In this document: positions 36,565 to 50,072 of the stretch, piece after piece | How positions within the stretch are numbered: position 1 is the first letter of the stretch | How the letters are laid out: each line of letters starts with the position of its first letter | NCBI GenBank assembly: GCA_902609185.1 | Contig: CACLQX010000003.1 | Span: forward strand, 1 to 51,523 | Reading direction: 5' to 3' | DNA: 51,523 nucleotides | From: an uncultured Bacteroidota bacterium | Lineage (GTDB): Bacteria > Bacteroidota > Bacteroidia > Flavobacteriales > Flavobacteriaceae | Notes under the pieces: model-generated | Databases searched by the model: none | What the model was told of the DNA's origin: nothing | What the model saw: the letters and a program-made list of their open reading frames with translations, nothing else | Made by a program: the position numbers and the translations under genes

Positions 36565-37380
36565 TTATTCTTTTGGAATAGAATCAATAATTTCTTGACT
36601 TACACCAACATTACTAAAACCACCATCATGAAATAAATTTTGTAAAGTAACTTTTTTTGTAAGATCAGAAAATAAAGAAACAGTATAATTGGCGCACTCA
36701 TCTGCTGTTGCATTACCAAGTGGAGACATTTTTTCTGCATATTCCATAAAACCATCAAATCCTTTAACACCTTTTCCAGCAGTTGTTGGTGTAGGTGATT
36801 GACTAATTGTATTTACCCTTACTTTTTTCTCTTTTCCAAAAAAATAACCAAAACTTCTAGCCACAGATTCTAGATAAGCTTTGTTATCTGCCATATCGTT
36901 GTAGTCGGGAAAAACTCTTTGGGCTGCCATATATGATAATGCTACAATACTTCCCCACTCATTCATTGCATCTTTGTTATAGAGACACTGCATTAATCTA
37001 TGAAAAGAGGCTGCAGAAATATTCCATCCTTTTGTTAACCAGTCATGATTAAGATTGGTATAGTGTTTTCCTTTCCTCACATTTATTGACATTCCTATTG
37101 AGTGTAAAACAAAATCAATTTTATCATTAAAATGTTTAATAGACTCTTCTATTAAGTTTTCTAAATCCTCGTTGGATGTAGCATCAGCTGGAATTACAAT
37201 TGAGTTTGTTTTTTTAGCAAGTAAATCAATAGACCCCATTCTTACAGCAACAGGAGAGTTTGTTAGAACAAACCTACCACCCTGCTCAAAAACTTTCTCA
37301 GCTGTTTTCCAAGCTATTGAGCTCTCATCAAGAGCACCAAAAATAATCCCTTTTTTATTTTTTAATAATTCGTTTGGCAT
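36565..37380 (-). CDS. fabI: enoyl-[acyl-carrier-protein] reductase [NADH]
   Basis: KGIIFGALDESSIAWKTAEKVFEQGG; SYMAAQRVFPDYNDMADNKAYLESVARSFGYFFG; cofactor/product motifs of FabI. Confidence 0.95.
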   Translation of the reverse strand: MPNELLKNKKGIIFGALDESSIAWKTAEKVFEQGGRFVLTNSPVAVRMGSIDLLAKKTNSIVIPADATSNEDLENLIEESIKHFNDKIDFVLHSIGMSINVRKGKHYTNLNHDWLTKGWNISAASFHRLMQCLYNKDAMNEWGSIVALSYMAAQRVFPDYNDMADNKAYLESVARSFGYFFGKEKKVRVNTISQSPTPTTAGKGVKGFDGFMEYAEKMSPLGNATADECANYTVSLFSDLTKKVTLQNLFHDGGFSNVGVSQEIIDSIPKE

Positions 37381-37399
37381 TTTTATTTTAAATATAATA

Positions 37400-39049
37400 C
37401 TATTTGAGCAACTCTAGTGCCTGGTTTAGTGCAGGGTTTGTTATATTATCTGCTGAAATCATGGCTGCAATTTCTTTAATTCTTTCACCATGATTTAGTT
37501 TTTTTATTAATGTTTTTGGTTTGTTTTGATCTAAGATCTTAGAAACTTTATAATGGTTTGAAGCTTTTGCAGCCACTTGAGGAAGATGTGAGATTGCAAT
37601 AACTTGTGATTTATTCCCTATTCTTTTCAACAAATCAGCAATTACGTTAGCTACTTTTCCTGATGTTCCAGAATCAATCTCATCAAAAATTAATGTTGGT
37701 AAACTCATTTTTTTTGAAAATAATACATTGATTGCTAATAAAATTCGTGATTTTTCCCCGCCAGAGGCAATTTTAATTAATTTATTGAAATTGTTCCCCT
37801 TATCTGAAGAATATAAAACATTAAGGTTATCAATACCATATTTGTTAAGTTTATCAGACTTGTCTAAATCAAATTTTATTCTAGATTCTTTCATGGATAG
37901 TTTATTAAAAATTGATTCAATATCTTTCCTCAAATCATTGATCCTTTGTTTTCTCTTGAGAAAAATTGTATTTGCTTGAATTTGACATTTATTTTCTAAT
38001 TCCCGAATTTCATTTTTTAAAGATTCGACTTCGCTTTGTAAATCTTTTGAACTGGAAAATTGCTTAGATAGATTTTGCTTCACTTGAATTAGATCATTTG
38101 CGGTTTTAGCATTATGTTTCAGAAATAAATCTTTTATTTTAAAGATTCTATTTTGAACATATTCAAATCTTCTAGGATCATAAACTAAATTTTCAGACTT
38201 TCTATTAATTGAATTAATTATATCATCAAATTCAATTTTAAGTTGATCATACCGGTTTTTCAGTGTCTTAAAATCATTTGAAATAGAGGATGTTTTATTT
38301 AAAATTGATGATAAATTGTTCATTAACGAAATAAGACTATCGTGTTCACTAGAAACTATGAGATGGTAATTATTTAACTCATTTTTTAACTTATCGTAAT
38401 TTTTTAAATTTAAAAATTCTTGCTCAAGACTTTCATCTTCGTTGTTTTGCAAATTGAGTTCATCAATTTCGTTATACAAAAACTTATTATAATCCAAGTT
38501 GGATTTAATATTAATAAATTGATTATTTAGGTTCTCATAAATTTTTTGTTTAGATAAATACTGATTGTATTTAATTAAAAACTTTTCTCTTAATAAATTA
38601 ATTTCTAAATCACTATCGATTAGCTTGTAGTAAAAGCTCTTTTCGTTTAAAACCAAATCTTGATTTTGTGACTGTATATTTATTAAGTCAAGGGTTACAT
38701 TTTTTAAAGTTTCTAATTTGACAGGTGTGTCGTTAATAAAAGCTCTGGATTTTCCATTTGATAAAATTTCTCTCCTAAAAAATGACTCTTTATCAAAATC
38801 AATATCCAAACCTAAAAATTTATCCTTTAAATTTTCATCAATCAAAAAGATTGCTTCTATAATACATTTTTTATTACTAGTTCCTACGACTTTGTGATCA
38901 ACTCTAGATCCTGCCAATAAATTTAATGCACCAATAAGAATTGACTTTCCAGATCCTGTTTCCCCTGTAATAATATTGAAATTATTATCAAAGTCAACTT
39001 TAATACTTTCAATTAATAAATAATTTTTTATTTCAATCGTCTTTAACAA
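37400..39049 (-). CDS. recN: DNA repair protein RecN
   Basis: 549 aa; GETGSGKSILIGALNLLAG, ASGGEKSRILLAINVL, IFDEIDSGTSG, AISHLPQVAA. Confidence 0.96.
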   Translation of the reverse strand: MLKTIEIKNYLLIESIKVDFDNNFNIITGETGSGKSILIGALNLLAGSRVDHKVVGTSNKKCIIEAIFLIDENLKDKFLGLDIDFDKESFFRREILSNGKSRAFINDTPVKLETLKNVTLDLINIQSQNQDLVLNEKSFYYKLIDSDLEINLLREKFLIKYNQYLSKQKIYENLNNQFINIKSNLDYNKFLYNEIDELNLQNNEDESLEQEFLNLKNYDKLKNELNNYHLIVSSEHDSLISLMNNLSSILNKTSSISNDFKTLKNRYDQLKIEFDDIINSINRKSENLVYDPRRFEYVQNRIFKIKDLFLKHNAKTANDLIQVKQNLSKQFSSSKDLQSEVESLKNEIRELENKCQIQANTIFLKRKQRINDLRKDIESIFNKLSMKESRIKFDLDKSDKLNKYGIDNLNVLYSSDKGNNFNKLIKIASGGEKSRILLAINVLFSKKMSLPTLIFDEIDSGTSGKVANVIADLLKRIGNKSQVIAISHLPQVAAKASNHYKVSKILDQNKPKTLIKKLNHGERIKEIAAMISADNITNPALNQALELLK

Positions 39050-39060
39050 CTTGTATGATT

Positions 39061-39957
39061 TTATTTAAGACTATTCCACTTCTCAGAGAAAAAAGGTGAT
39101 ACCCTATTTAAGTTATTCTTAAGATTATTTATATAAGCTTTATTACTATTATTTTTATATAAATTAAAAATCTCATCATTTTTTGACTGGAAAAACATTT
39201 GTTGCATAATTGAGTTAGGTCTTAACCTATTTATCAAATTAAATTTTGCAATAGTTTCAGAAATAGTTTCTAAAGCCCTTTCCTTATCCTCAATTATAAT
39301 ATCCAATCCTTTTCTATGATATTCATAGAAAATTTCTTTTATAGTCGAGTAATTTGGTGAAATCAAATTTTCAACCAACCAATATTTATTAATTCTTCCA
39401 TTATTATAATTTTGACTCCACATATTTGATTGGGAATTACTAGATGCAAAATCTAGAATTTTTTTTGAGTTCAGAAAATTTAATTTACCTGAGTCAAGAG
39501 CAAAACTATCTTTATCAAGACCTATAATAATATTAGCATAAAATTCTAGTATTGATGCCAAATCAGATTCAAATCTGTTTTCTGATCTTAAAATATATTG
39601 ATTTGATTCATAGTTAAAACTAACTCCATTGTCCTTAAAAAGAAGAATATTAGTAAAGTAGTCAGAATTATATACTGGTCTAAAGGATTTAATTTCAAAG
39701 TTGCAGTTGAATATGTTATCAGAGTAGTTTAACACAGTTATAATTAGTGTACAATCAATTTTCTCAAAGTTTTGAAGAGATTGATCATCCCAGTCATTTG
39801 TATTTAAATAACTTTCAATATTCCTTTCAAGGTTTGTAAAAATTTTTTTTTCTGTTTGATTGATAAGACTGCTGTTAACAATAACTTCACAATTTAGCTG
39901 TTGGCTATAGGATTTAAATAAGAAAAAGAATAAGAGGCTATAGTTTATAAATTTCAT
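39061..39957 (-). CDS. DUF4835-family predicted exported protein
   Basis: Signal peptide MKFINYSLLFFFLFKSYSQQLNCEVIVNSSLI; flavobacterial recN-DUF4835-coaBC context. The ORF track starts at 39981. Confidence 0.75.
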   Translation of the reverse strand: MKFINYSLLFFFLFKSYSQQLNCEVIVNSSLINQTEKKIFTNLERNIESYLNTNDWDDQSLQNFEKIDCTLIITVLNYSDNIFNCNFEIKSFRPVYNSDYFTNILLFKDNGVSFNYESNQYILRSENRFESDLASILEFYANIIIGLDKDSFALDSGKLNFLNSKKILDFASSNSQSNMWSQNYNNGRINKYWLVENLISPNYSTIKEIFYEYHRKGLDIIIEDKERALETISETIAKFNLINRLRPNSIMQQMFFQSKNDEIFNLYKNNSNKAYINNLKNNLNRVSPFFSEKWNSLK

Positions 39958-41140
39958 GCAAAATATCCTTAGCAACTTCATTTTTATATTTTAATTTGAA
40001 CTTTTTGGTTTTACTTTTAGTTATAAAATGAATTTTATTTTTTTCTGAATTGAAACAAGTATTTTCATTAGACATTGAATTAAGAACTATTGCATCAAGC
40101 TTTTTTTTCTTTAGTTTAATTTTAGCGTTTACAATTTCATTTTCAGTTTCTAGTGCAAAACCAATCATTTTTTGATTGCTTTTTTTCAACTTACACAACT
40201 CAGAAATGATATCAATATTTTTAACTAATTCTAAGTTAAATGTTTTTTTTCTATTCTTTTTAATTTTTGTTTTTGATATTATCATTGGTTTATAATCAGC
40301 AACTGCAGCTGCCATTATTACATAATCAGATTTTATTAAGTCTGTAATGCATTTTTCATACATTTCGTCTGCTGATGTGATTTTAACCACCCTAATGTTG
40401 GTGTTAAAAATATTTATTTGGGTTGGACCTGTAATTAATGTAACATCTGCCCCTAAATTAGCTGCTTCTTTAGCTAGCTGGTACCCCATCTTCCCAGACG
40501 AATAATTACTGATAAATCTAACAGGATCAATCATCTCGTGAGTAGGACCAGCAGTTATTAGGATCTTTTTTTTGTAGTATATAAGTTTTTGAGAGATATG
40601 ATTAATTAAAATATTTAAAATATTTTTTGGTTCTTCTAGTCTTCCTTCTCCATTAATACCACTTGCTAAAAACCCTTTAGCAGGTTTGACAAATATATTA
40701 CCACGGTCAACCAAATTTTTAATATTTTCTTTAGTAGACTCAGAATTATACATCTCAAGATCCATTGCTGGAGCAAAAAAAACATCACACTTGGTTGACA
40801 TGTATGTAGCAACCAATAAATTATCAGCATTACCAGAAACTAACTTTGACAATGTTGATGATGTAATTGGCGCAATAATCATGTAGTCAGCCCACTCTGC
40901 AAGTTCCACATGATTTACCCAATCGACTCTCTCATCATCTTCAAAAAAATCAGTAAGTACTTTTTTCTCAGATAGTGTTGAGAAAGTTAGTTGGGTAACA
41001 AAATTATTTGCACTATCAGAAAAAATAACTTGAACATCAGCTCCCTCTTTCTTTAATAGTCTTAGTAGAATAATTGACTTGTATGCAGCAATACTACCTG
41101 TTACCCCCAAAAGAATATTTTTTCCTTTAAGGACAGACAT
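39938..41140 (-). CDS. coaBC: bifunctional phosphopantothenoylcysteine decarboxylase / phosphopantothenate-cysteine ligase
   Basis: NILLGVTGSIAAYKSIILLRLL, APAMDLEMY, ITAGPTHEMIDPVRFISNYSSGKMGY. Confidence 0.96.
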   Translation of the reverse strand: MSVLKGKNILLGVTGSIAAYKSIILLRLLKKEGADVQVIFSDSANNFVTQLTFSTLSEKKVLTDFFEDDERVDWVNHVELAEWADYMIIAPITSSTLSKLVSGNADNLLVATYMSTKCDVFFAPAMDLEMYNSESTKENIKNLVDRGNIFVKPAKGFLASGINGEGRLEEPKNILNILINHISQKLIYYKKKILITAGPTHEMIDPVRFISNYSSGKMGYQLAKEAANLGADVTLITGPTQINIFNTNIRVVKITSADEMYEKCITDLIKSDYVIMAAAVADYKPMIISKTKIKKNRKKTFNLELVKNIDIISELCKLKKSNQKMIGFALETENEIVNAKIKLKKKKLDAIVLNSMSNENTCFNSEKNKIHFITKSKTKKFKLKYKNEVAKDILHEIYKL

Positions 41141-41145
41141 AAAAA

Positions 41146-41466
41146 TTAACTTTTTTCGGGTTTCCTATGATAAATTTTTTCGTTTAACCAATTATCAATT
41201 GCTATAGCATGAGCTTTGGGAAGCTTTTCATAGAATTTTGAAACCTCAATCTGTTCTTTGTTTTCAAATATTTCTTCCAAGCTTTCACTTGGTGTTGCAA
41301 ATTCTTCCAATTTATTTATCAATTCTTTTTTAATATCCTCATTTATTTGAACAGTCCTTTTGGCAATTATTGAGATTGCTTTGTAAATATTATCTGTTTT
41401 GTTTTCAATAACCTCACGGTCATAAGTTATTGTTGATGTAGGGGCTTTGATTTTTTTAAAATCCAT
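41146..41466 (-). CDS. rpoZ: DNA-directed RNA polymerase omega/Rpb6-family subunit
   Basis: 106 aa; NIYKAISIIAKRTVQINEDIKKELINKLEEFA; context between coaBC and bamD. Confidence 0.8.
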   Translation of the reverse strand: MDFKKIKAPTSTITYDREVIENKTDNIYKAISIIAKRTVQINEDIKKELINKLEEFATPSESLEEIFENKEQIEVSKFYEKLPKAHAIAIDNWLNEKIYHRKPEKS

Positions 41467-41472
41467 ATATTT

Positions 41473-42276
41473 CTATTGATTGGGCGCAAATATAGCAATT
41501 TCTTTGTCTATGTCTGAAATCATAGATTCGGTTTTATTAAAAAATTGAGAATCTGGGTATTCATTAATTAATTCTTCGTAAACTTTTTTTGCATTATTTA
41601 ATCTTTCAAGTTTTTTTGAGGGTATACTGTTAACTGCAATCTTGTAAGATGAGTCGAATAAATAAAACAGAGCATCTTCTCGGTACGGGGTACCAGGATA
41701 ATCAATTATAAAACTGTTTAGCACGGTGATAGCAGAACCATGATCTCTAATAGTGTTGTATTGCTTTGCTATTTGAAATGCTTTTTCTTCAAGTTTTAGT
41801 CTAAGCTCCTGAACATGTTCATTAGCAATATCCAAGTTTTCTGAATAGGGATAAAAATTTATAAAATTTTGCAACTTATCAATAGCTTCAACAGTTTGTT
41901 CTTGATCCAGACTGAATTTTGGTGATTGTTTATAAAAACAATAGGCCTCAAGGTAAGCAGCTTCTTCAACTTTTTGACTAATCGGATAAGCCTTTATAAA
42001 ACTTTCAAATTGATAAGCAGCAAGAACATAATTCTTAATTTCCAAAAGAGATTTTGCATAAAAGAATGTTATTCTCTCTGCTTGAGGTTTGCCTCTGTAA
42101 CTGGGTAATATTTGTTCAAATAAGCCACTTGCTCTCCTAAATTCCTCATTTTCGAAATAATTCTCGGCCTTCTGGTATTTGATTTTAACATCTTCACTTC
42201 TAAGAAGTTTTTGGTACTCATTACAAGATGGAATTAATAGAAAAATAACTACAATGTAAAATAATTTTTTAATCAT
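41473..42276 (-). CDS. bamD: outer membrane assembly lipoprotein BamD
   Basis: Lipobox VVIFLLIPSC; TPR-like YQKAENYFENEEFRRASGLFEQILPSYRGKPQAE. Confidence 0.93.
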   Translation of the reverse strand: MIKKLFYIVVIFLLIPSCNEYQKLLRSEDVKIKYQKAENYFENEEFRRASGLFEQILPSYRGKPQAERITFFYAKSLLEIKNYVLAAYQFESFIKAYPISQKVEEAAYLEAYCFYKQSPKFSLDQEQTVEAIDKLQNFINFYPYSENLDIANEHVQELRLKLEEKAFQIAKQYNTIRDHGSAITVLNSFIIDYPGTPYREDALFYLFDSSYKIAVNSIPSKKLERLNNAKKVYEELINEYPDSQFFNKTESMISDIDKEIAIFAPNQ

Positions 42277-43225
42277 GATCAGGGTGATTTACTAAAAATT
42301 TTAAAATTTTATTTCTCAATGGACTTGAAATTTCAGTCAAAGGTAACCTAACTTTTTCTTTACACAAATTCAATTGACTTAATGCAAACTTTATTCCACT
42401 TGGACTACCCTCTTTAAAAATTAGTTCAAAAAAATTATTTAACAAAAATTTGGATGATTCAAGTTTCGATTCTGAAATGTTTTTTGGTTTTGAATCATCA
42501 TCCTCCCACAATAATCTAATGTAGGATGAATTCATTAAGTTTGGGTAAGCATTTGCTGCTACCGAAATTATACCATCGGCTCCAGATCTTACAGCATCTA
42601 TCATAGAAAAATCATCTCCAGAGATAATTAAGAAGTCATCACGTGTATTGTTCCTGAGGTTAACTATTCTATTTACATTTCCTGATGCCTCCTTGACTCC
42701 AATAATTTTTTTTGAGTAGGAACTTAATTTTATAATTGTTTCATCAGTCATGTCTGAGGATGTTCTACCGGGGACATTGTAAAGTAATATTGGTAAAGGA
42801 GAAATATCAACTGCACTTTTAAAATGCTGGAAAATACCATTTTGTGAAGGCTTATTGTAGTATGGACAAACTGACATAATTGCATCAAAACCAGTGGTAT
42901 CAGTTTTATTAATTAAATCACACAACTCCGAGGTACTGTTTGAACTGATACCTAAAATAAGTGGTAGCTTATTTTTCAATGAGTTAACAAACCTTTTATT
43001 AACAATTTCTTTTTCTTTATCACTTAATGTTGATGACTCACCAGTAGTCCCCTGAACAACTACATATGAAACACCACCTAAAAAAAAATATTCACAAAGT
43101 TTTTTGATTGCATCTAAATCAATATTGCCATTTACATCAAATGGGGTGACGGATGCAACTCCAACACCTGCAAAAATTGATTTATTTTTTTCGAAAATGA
43201 AAGGGTTAATTTTGTAGTTTGACAT
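42269..43225 (-). CDS. dapA: 4-hydroxy-tetrahydrodipicolinate synthase
   Basis: GVASVTPFDVNGNID, QGTTGESSTLSDKEK, PILLYNVPGRTSSDM, IGVKEASGN. Confidence 0.96.
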   Translation of the reverse strand: MSNYKINPFIFEKNKSIFAGVGVASVTPFDVNGNIDLDAIKKLCEYFFLGGVSYVVVQGTTGESSTLSDKEKEIVNKRFVNSLKNKLPLILGISSNSTSELCDLINKTDTTGFDAIMSVCPYYNKPSQNGIFQHFKSAVDISPLPILLYNVPGRTSSDMTDETIIKLSSYSKKIIGVKEASGNVNRIVNLRNNTRDDFLIISGDDFSMIDAVRSGADGIISVAANAYPNLMNSSYIRLLWEDDDSKPKNISESKLESSKFLLNNFFELIFKEGSPSGIKFALSQLNLCKEKVRLPLTEISSPLRNKILKFLVNHPDHD

Positions 43226-43241
43226 TCGTTTTAACTTTTAT

Positions 43242-43760
43242 TTATTTAAGAATCTTTAAATATTTAACCAACTGATTGCTAAACTTTCCAAAATTATTAT
43301 AAATATTTTTAAATATAATATCATTTAGTTTTGGGTTTGATTTTTCAAAACCAACCCTGAATTTTGCATTACTTTTTGAAGAAATTAATGATAATATTTT
43401 ATTTTTTCCAAAATAATTTATTAATAGATCATAATCATAAGAAATAAATTCATTAGCATCTGCAGAGTTTATATTACCAAAAAAATTTATGGATTCATCT
43501 GAAACTCTCATTTTATAAAAAGGATCATTAAAAACAGTTTTTGAATAACTAACTACTTTTAAATCTTTTTCTTTCAATCCTATATTTTCGGTTAAACGAA
43601 CTATATCTAAATAGTCAATTTCAAGCTCAGAGTCTACTATAAATCCTACTTTTCTTATGGGCTTTTTAAATTCTCGAATCTTTGATGACAGTGATGTAAT
43701 TGAATTATCAATTTTTTTTTGCAAAAACTTATTTTTTATTTTTATTAATAACTTTTTCAA
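43242..43760 (-). CDS. DUF6913-like flavobacterial protein of unknown function
   Basis: 172 aa; position between dapA and ligA and general sequence character match the DUF6913 family as I recall it. Confidence 0.6.
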   Translation of the reverse strand: MKKLLIKIKNKFLQKKIDNSITSLSSKIREFKKPIRKVGFIVDSELEIDYLDIVRLTENIGLKEKDLKVVSYSKTVFNDPFYKMRVSDESINFFGNINSADANEFISYDYDLLINYFGKNKILSLISSKSNAKFRVGFEKSNPKLNDIIFKNIYNNFGKFSNQLVKYLKILK

Positions 43761-43770
43761 ATATTATTAT

Positions 43771-46593
<2,823 letters not shown>

Positions 46594-46597
<4 letters not shown>

Positions 46598-47076
46598 AAT
46601 TTTTTTAACATCCAAACTGGGCAAGATGTATGACCAGTCATTCCCAAAGGCTCATGGATTTTTTTAAAATTATATTTTTTATATAAATTTTGTGCAGCTT
46701 TCATGTTATGCATGGTCTCAACATAACAAAATTCATATCCAGCATTTTTGGCAAATTTTATACATTTTTCAATTAATATTTTTCCTATGCCATACTTTCT
46801 AATATTTGGTAAAAAATACATTTTTTGAAGCTCACAAATATTTTTTTTTTGACCATTCAACATACTTATTCCAGCTCCTCCAAATATTTCTTTATCAACA
46901 ACTACAACTAAGTAAATGCTTCGTTTATGCTTATATGATCCAAACATATCATTTAATTCTGGATCACTTAGGGCAGTGCCATTTTCTGGAACATCAAATT
47001 CTTTCATTACACTAATTAATAACTCTTTAACCCTAGGATTATCCTCACTAATAATCTTTCTGATTTCAAATTTCAT
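46594..47076 (-). CDS. GNAT-family N-acetyltransferase
   Basis: 160 aa; LQKMYFLPNIRKYGIGKILIEKCIKFAKNAGYEFCYVETM. Confidence 0.9.
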
Positions 47077-47120
47077 TTTTGTAAATTAGTATTTCATAAA
47101 TATAATGATTTATAAGCCCT

Positions 47121-48089
47121 ATGAATGAGGAAAAATTAATGAAAAGATGTGTGGAAATTGGAAAGTCTGTTCTTGGAATGACATATCCAAATCCTAATGT
47201 AGGATCATTACTTTTTTGTGATGGAAAAATTATTTCTGAGGGATTCACTAGTAAGGCTGGTGGTAATCACTCAGAAATAAATACAATAATAAATGTTAAA
47301 GACCAGTCACTATTTAAAAAGTCAACACTTTTTGTAACTCTAGAACCTTGTTGTCATTATGGTAAAACACCACCATGCACAAATGAGATTATTAAAAGAG
47401 GGATAAAAAATGTAGTAATTGGATGTGAGGACCCTAATCCAATAGTAAAATCCAAAGGAATAAAGTATCTAAAAGATCATGGTATAAATGTTAAATATGG
47501 AATATTAGAGAGTCTTTGTAAAGATTTACACAAAAGACTAATTGTATATTTTGAAAAAAAAAGACCTTACATCATACTAAAATGGGCAGAATCATTGGAT
47601 GGTTTTATAGCTCCTAAGATCAAAAATAATAAAAGGCCACATTGGATATCAAATGAATTATGCAAACAGATTGTTCATAAATGGAGAAGTCAGGAGCATG
47701 CCATAATGATTGGAAAAAAAACAAAAAAAAATGATAACTCTTATTTAGATGTAAGGAATTGGAATAACGTAAAAAATAGAAAATTTATTGTGGGTGATGA
47801 TTTGGAGGCATTAGATGGGTTTGAAATAATACAGACAAATGGTAAAATATTATCTGCTAATGAATTATGTAAGGATTTGTTCAATAAGAAAATACAATCA
47901 ATTATAATTGAAGGAGGACTATTTACATTGAACAAATTTATTGATAGTGAGATTTGGGATGAGGCTCGAGTTTTTAAAAGTGATAAAAAAATCTATAATG
48001 GAACGAAATCTCCAAAGTTAAAGTTAAATTATTATAAGAAAACTCAAATTGAGAAAGATAACTTATACCATTTTAAGAACTACAAATAG
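47121..48089 (+). CDS. ribD: bifunctional riboflavin biosynthesis deaminase/reductase
   Basis: 322 aa; MTYPNPNVGSLL, GGNHSEINTI, LEPCCHYGKTPPCTNEII, EGG near the C-terminus. Confidence 0.95.
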   Translation: MNEEKLMKRCVEIGKSVLGMTYPNPNVGSLLFCDGKIISEGFTSKAGGNHSEINTIINVKDQSLFKKSTLFVTLEPCCHYGKTPPCTNEIIKRGIKNVVIGCEDPNPIVKSKGIKYLKDHGINVKYGILESLCKDLHKRLIVYFEKKRPYIILKWAESLDGFIAPKIKNNKRPHWISNELCKQIVHKWRSQEHAIMIGKKTKKNDNSYLDVRNWNNVKNRKFIVGDDLEALDGFEIIQTNGKILSANELCKDLFNKKIQSIIIEGGLFTLNKFIDSEIWDEARVFKSDKKIYNGTKSPKLKLNYYKKTQIEKDNLYHFKNYK

Positions 48090-48540
48090 CATCTAATATA
48101 TTTTTTGGGCATCTAATTGGTTTATTATTTTTTTTGTTTAAAAAAATTAATTTTGTGTAACCTTGATTAATTAAAATCTTGTTTTTAAATATTTCGAATT
48201 TAAACTCTATTGAGAAAGATGGTACATTTAAGAGAGTAGTTTTTATTTTAAGTTTATCTTCAAAGAAGGCAGGTTTTCTAAATACAATTTTTGTTTCTAC
48301 GACAGGAAGTATTACATTATTTTTTTCCATTTCAAAATATGAGAAACCAATTTTTTTAAGCCAATCTAATCTGCCAATTTCATAGTATTTTAAATAGTTG
48401 CTGTGATGTGAATAAGACATTGCATCGGTTTCTGAATACCTAACTATAATGGATGTATAAAATGATTTTTTTTTATGCAAATACTTATGTACTTTATATA
48501 TACATAATATCGAAAAAAGATTTTTAAAATTCAATAGCAA
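48073..48540 (-). CDS. 4HBT/YbgC-type acyl-CoA thioesterase
   Basis: VRYSETDAMSYSHHSNYLKYYEIGRLDWLK hotdog motif; N-terminal start uncertain (long hydrophobic/basic extension). Confidence 0.85.
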   Translation of the reverse strand: MLLNFKNLFSILCIYKVHKYLHKKKSFYTSIIVRYSETDAMSYSHHSNYLKYYEIGRLDWLKKIGFSYFEMEKNNVILPVVETKIVFRKPAFFEDKLKIKTTLLNVPSFSIEFKFEIFKNKILINQGYTKLIFLNKKNNKPIRCPKNILDAICSS

Positions 48541-48650
48541 AATGATTTTTTTTTAAAAAAAAAATGTACATATTTGTTAGGTCAAGGAGTTTTAAAATCA
48601 TTCTCGAATTTTAAAATTTTTTTTTTGAAACCAAAATAAATTTTGTTTAT

Positions 48651-50072
48651 ATGACCGCATTAACTGTTTGGAATAATTGTCTATCATTTGTGAAAGACAA
48701 TATTCAATTGCAGGCATACAAAACATGGTTTGAACCAATTATTCCAATTAAACTTCAAGACAATATTTTAAGTGTGCAAGTGCCAAGTAAATTCTTTTAT
48801 GAATGGCTTGAAGAACATTACGTAAAGCTTTTAAAAGTTGCTTTAATCAAAGAATTAGGAAAAGATGCTAAGCTTGTATACATTATAAGAATGGAAAATA
48901 AATTTGGAGATGAATCTAGTTTTACAGAGAAAATTCCTAGTGAATATAAACCAAAAATTAAATCACAAAATTTAGATAATTCACCAAATTTCTTAAAAGC
49001 AAATTTGACAAATCCATTTATAATACCAGGAATTAAAAATTTGAAAATTGATTCACAACTAAATCTCAATTATAATTTTGAAAATTTTCTGGAAGGTGAT
49101 TCAAACAGATTGGCAAGATCAGCTAGTTACGCAGTTTCTAAAAGACCTGGTGGCACTTCTTTTAATCCGTTGCTTATTTTCGGTGGTGTTGGTCTTGGAA
49201 AAACACACCTTGCTAATGCTATAGGAATAAATGTTAAACAAGCATTTCCTGAAAAAACTGTTTTATATATTTCCGCTGAAAAGTTTACCCAACAATATGT
49301 AGACTCAGTAAAGAAAAATAACAGAAATGATTTTATTCATTTTTATCAGCTCATTGATGTTTTAATTATTGACGATGTTCAATTCTTTTCTGGAAAGTCT
49401 GGAACACAAGATGTTTTCTTTCACATATTTAATCACCTGCATCAAAATGGAAAACAAGTTGTATTAACATCAGACAAAGCACCTGTAGACATGCAAGAAA
49501 TTGAACAAAGATTATTGTCAAGATTCAAATGGGGACTATCTGCTGAGCTACAAACACCCGATTATGAAACAAGAATTTCAATTATTAAAAATAAGCTAGC
49601 AAGAGATGGAGTTGAGATGGAAGATGATATAATCTATTATGTAGCAAAACACATAAAAACTAACATCAGAGAGTTAGAGGGAGCTATAATATCGCTAATG
49701 GCACAGTCATCGTTCAATAAAAAGCAAATCACATTAGAGTTGGCTAAAGTTATTGTTGAAAAATTTGTAAAAAATACTAAGAAGGAAATATCAATTGATC
49801 AAATTCAAAAAGTTGTTTCTGATTATTTTCAGATGGATGTTAATACGTTACAATCAAAAACTAGAAAAAGACATATAGTTCAGGCAAGACAATTAGCGAT
49901 GTTTTTTTCAAAAAAGTTTACAAAGGCATCGTTGGCAAGTATTGGAACTAAAATTGGACACAGGGATCATGCAACCGTTCTTCATGCATGTAAAACTGTC
50001 GATAATTTAGCCTTTACGGACAAACAATTCAGGAAATATGTTGAAGATTTGGATAAAAGGTTTACTGACTAA
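48651..50072 (+). CDS. dnaA: chromosomal replication initiator protein DnaA
   Basis: 473 aa; NPLLIFGGVGLGKTHLANAIG, VLIIDDVQFFSGK, GHRDHATVLHACKTV DNA-binding signature. Confidence 0.98.
   Translation: MTALTVWNNCLSFVKDNIQLQAYKTWFEPIIPIKLQDNILSVQVPSKFFYEWLEEHYVKLLKVALIKELGKDAKLVYIIRMENKFGDESSFTEKIPSEYKPKIKSQNLDNSPNFLKANLTNPFIIPGIKNLKIDSQLNLNYNFENFLEGDSNRLARSASYAVSKRPGGTSFNPLLIFGGVGLGKTHLANAIGINVKQAFPEKTVLYISAEKFTQQYVDSVKKNNRNDFIHFYQLIDVLIIDDVQFFSGKSGTQDVFFHIFNHLHQNGKQVVLTSDKAPVDMQEIEQRLLSRFKWGLSAELQTPDYETRISIIKNKLARDGVEMEDDIIYYVAKHIKTNIRELEGAIISLMAQSSFNKKQITLELAKVIVEKFVKNTKKEISIDQIQKVVSDYFQMDVNTLQSKTRKRHIVQARQLAMFFSKKFTKASLASIGTKIGHRDHATVLHACKTVDNLAFTDKQFRKYVEDLDKRFTD

Noticed and set aside
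48541-48650. AT-rich 110-bp region upstream of dnaA as a possible oriC
   Set aside because: No consensus DnaA boxes there; only homopolymeric A/T tracts, common throughout this genome.
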